Shown piece by piece: positions 40,955 to 42,623 of a DNA stretch of 42,623 nucleotides. Where the stretch lies: NCBI GenBank assembly GCA_018971835.1, contig JAGWZW010000023.1, positions 1 through 42,623 on the forward strand, given 5' to 3'. This DNA comes from Alphaproteobacteria bacterium (GTDB lineage Bacteria; Pseudomonadota; Alphaproteobacteria; Micropepsales; Micropepsaceae). Below the pieces are notes generated by a model. That model was given only the letters and a program-made list of their open reading frames with translations. It had not been told where the DNA came from and searched no databases. A program made the translations under genes and the position numbers. Every line of letters begins with the position of its first letter. Positions within the stretch are counted from its first letter, which is position 1.

Positions 40955-42454
40955 ATGCAGCTGTCCTTTTCCGCGCCGTCGACCACCGGAACCGGCGCCC
41001 TGGTCATCGCCGCCCTCGAAGGAGGGGCCTTTACCGCTGCGGCCGCCGAAGCCGACCGCAAGACGGGCGGCGCGCTCAAGCGGGCCCTCGACGCCAGCCG
41101 GTTCTCGGGCAAGGCGGCGCAGATTCTGGAAGTGTTGGCGCCGGCCGGCATGAAGGCCTCGCGCCTGTTGCTGGTGGGCCTGGGCAAGCCCGCGGAGTTC
41201 GACCGGCCGCAGGCTGAAGAACTGGCCGCCGGTGTGGTCGGCCGGCTCCTTGCCAGCGGCGAGAGCGCTGTCACCTTCGCGATCGACCTGCCCAAGGGCT
41301 CCAAGATGAAACCGGCCTCGCTGGCGGCGCATCTGGCGATGGGGGCGAAGCTGCGCAGCTACACTTTCCACCGTTACCGGACCAAGGGGCTGGACGAGAT
41401 CACGCCGACCTTGAAAAAGGTGGCCGTCGGCACCTCGGATGTGCCCGGCGCGCGCAAGAGCTGGCAGGCGCTATCCGCCATCGCCGAGGGCATGTTCCTG
41501 GCCCGCGACCTAGTGAACGAGCCGCCGAACGTCCTCTATCCCGCCGAGTTTGCGCGCCGCGCCCGCGCGCTGACGAAACTGGGCGTCAAGGTGGAGGTGC
41601 TGGGTGTGGCACAGATGAGGAAGCTCGGCCTGAACGCGCTGCTGGGCGTCGGCCAGGGCAGCGCCCATGACAGTCAGCTCGTCGTTATGCAGTGGAACGG
41701 GGCGCGCGGCAAGAAGGGGGCGCCGGTCGCCTTCGTGGGCAAGGGTGTGTGCTTCGATTCCGGCGGGCTCTCGCTCAAGCCCTCTGCCAGCATGATGGGC
41801 ATGAAGGGCGATATGGGCGGGGCCGCCGCCGTCACCGGCCTCATGCACGCGCTGGCGGCGCGCAAGGCCAAGGTGAACGCCGTGGGCGTGATCGGCCTGG
41901 TGGAGAATATGCCTTCCGGCACCGCCCAGCGGCCCGATGACGTGGTGAAATCGCTTTCCGGCCAGACCATTGAGGTGCTGAACACCGACGCCGAAGGCCG
42001 GCTCGTGCTGGCCGATGCGCTCACCTACACGCAGAAGCGCTTCAAGCCGCAATTCGTCATCGACCTGGCGACGCTGACCGGTGCCATCATGGTGGCGCTG
42101 GGTGGCGAACATGCCGGCCTCTTCTGCAACGACGACACGCTGGCCGAGCGCCTCGCGCAGGCCGGCAGGGAGGAGGGCGAGCCGGTGTGGCGCCTGCCGC
42201 TCGGCTCCGGCTACGACAAGATGTTGAAGTCCAAGATCGCCGACATGAAGAACATCGGCGGGCCGCACGCCGGCTCGATCACGGCGGCGCAGTTCATCCA
42301 GCGCTTCGTCGAAGGCAAGACGCCCTGGGCCCACCTCGATATCGCCGGTGTGGCCTGGCAGGACGGCGAGCAGAAGGCGCTGATCCCCTCTTGGGGCACC
42401 GGCTGGGGCGTACGGGTCTTGAGCCGGCTGACGGCGGATCATTACGAGGGGTGA
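40955..42454 (+). CDS. pepA: Leucyl aminopeptidase PepA
   Basis: PepA is a di-zinc M17 aminopeptidase that removes N-terminal residues from peptides in the cytoplasm; in some bacteria it also binds DNA. The 499-residue enzyme has the metal lysine K263 and aspartate D268 in VGKGVCFDSGGLSLKP, then MKGDMGGAAAV. The signature NTDAEGRL holds D345, E347 and R349. The N-terminal domain is typical. TGGAGA lies 7 bases before the ATG. holC starts 13 bases after the stop, the classical pair. Confidence 0.96.
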   Translation: MQLSFSAPSTTGTGALVIAALEGGAFTAAAAEADRKTGGALKRALDASRFSGKAAQILEVLAPAGMKASRLLLVGLGKPAEFDRPQAEELAAGVVGRLLASGESAVTFAIDLPKGSKMKPASLAAHLAMGAKLRSYTFHRYRTKGLDEITPTLKKVAVGTSDVPGARKSWQALSAIAEGMFLARDLVNEPPNVLYPAEFARRARALTKLGVKVEVLGVAQMRKLGLNALLGVGQGSAHDSQLVVMQWNGARGKKGAPVAFVGKGVCFDSGGLSLKPSASMMGMKGDMGGAAAVTGLMHALAARKAKVNAVGVIGLVENMPSGTAQRPDDVVKSLSGQTIEVLNTDAEGRLVLADALTYTQKRFKPQFVIDLATLTGAIMVALGGEHAGLFCNDDTLAERLAQAGREEGEPVWRLPLGSGYDKMLKSKIADMKNIGGPHAGSITAAQFIQRFVEGKTPWAHLDIAGVAWQDGEQKALIPSWGTGWGVRVLSRLTADHYEG

Positions 42455-42467
42455 TGCCCAGAACGGG

Positions 42468-42623
42468 ATGACCGAAACGCTCTTCTATCATCTCGAACGG
42501 CGCAGCCTGGACGAGGCGCTGCCCGGACTGATCGAGAAAACCGTGCAGCGCGGCTGGCGCGCGCTCGTCCGCGCCGATTCGGCTGAGCGCGCCAGCGCCA
42601 TCGACACGCTGCTCTGGACCTAT
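42468..42623 (+). CDS. holC: DNA polymerase III chi subunit HolC (partial, N-terminal)
   Basis: The frame starts at ATG 42468 and stays open to the right edge, giving 52 residues. The opening TETLFYHLERRSLDEALPGLIEKTVQRGWRALVRADSAERASAIDTLLWTY matches the N-terminus of HolC, including the FYHL strand and the LLWTY segment. HolC joins the clamp loader to single-strand-binding protein. Position right after pepA is the usual one. The C-terminal half lies outside the window. Confidence 0.88.
   Translation, partial: MTETLFYHLERRSLDEALPGLIEKTVQRGWRALVRADSAERASAIDTLLWTY

Noticed and set aside
1..42623. CRISPR arrays, tRNA or rRNA genes, integrases and transposases
   Set aside because: I looked for regular spaced repeats, cloverleaf-like segments and recombinase motifs and saw none.

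Overview
The window reads as a core chromosomal stretch of a GC-rich Gram-negative bacterium, most likely an alphaproteobacterium. The main reasons are the runs dnaB-alr, radA-cvpA-purF, rpsF-rpsR-rplI, fabD-fabG-acpP-fabF-mltG-yicC-gmk and lptF-lptG-lptD-surA-pdxA-rsmA, with pepA-holC diverging from the last. A full outer-membrane set (LptD/F/G, SurA, BamB, MlaE/F) shows a double-membrane cell that makes LPS. I cannot name the genus with confidence. I see no tRNA, rRNA, CRISPR array, transposase or phage gene.

Layout. 1-2.7 kb: the end of an unknown gene, a palindromic repeat, dnaB, and a low-GC two-helix membrane protein. 2.8-6.1 kb: a tightly overlapping set of alr, mlaE, mlaF and a GNAT acetyltransferase. 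6.1-10.4 kb: radA, cvpA, purF and a short-chain dehydrogenase. 10.4-15 kb, minus strand, transcribed panB, YfgM-like TPR protein, bamB, der. 15-16.6 kb: a Gfo/Idh/MocA oxidoreductase fused to an SCP2-like domain. 16.8-18.2 kb: the rpsF-rpsR-rplI operon with a clear promoter and a structured leader.

18.2-25.8 kb is the accessory part. A three-gene overlapping operon (VOC protein, ArsR-type regulator, AHSA1/SRPBCC protein) carries a near-perfect palindrome in front, probably the regulator's operator. Next come hemN with an FNR-like box, a cysteine-free Crp/Fnr-family regulator, and a divergent alkyl sulfatase with a second strong palindrome between them. An MFS carrier and a solitary SLATT-like two-helix membrane protein, of the kind linked to nucleotide-signalling defence systems, complete this part.

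25.8-31.9 kb builds fatty acids and processes peptidoglycan and RNA precursors (fabD, fabG, acpP, fabF, mltG, yicC, gmk). 31.9-40.8 kb, minus strand, is the outer-membrane biogenesis operon lptF, lptG, lptD, surA, pdxA, rsmA, followed by a zinc alcohol dehydrogenase. pepA and the start of holC close the window.

The most interesting signals are the two palindromic operators beside their likely regulators, the oxidoreductase-SCP2 fusion, the solo SLATT-like protein, the alternative RNA folds in the rpsF leader, and promoters that place the transcription start at or next to the start codon of several genes.
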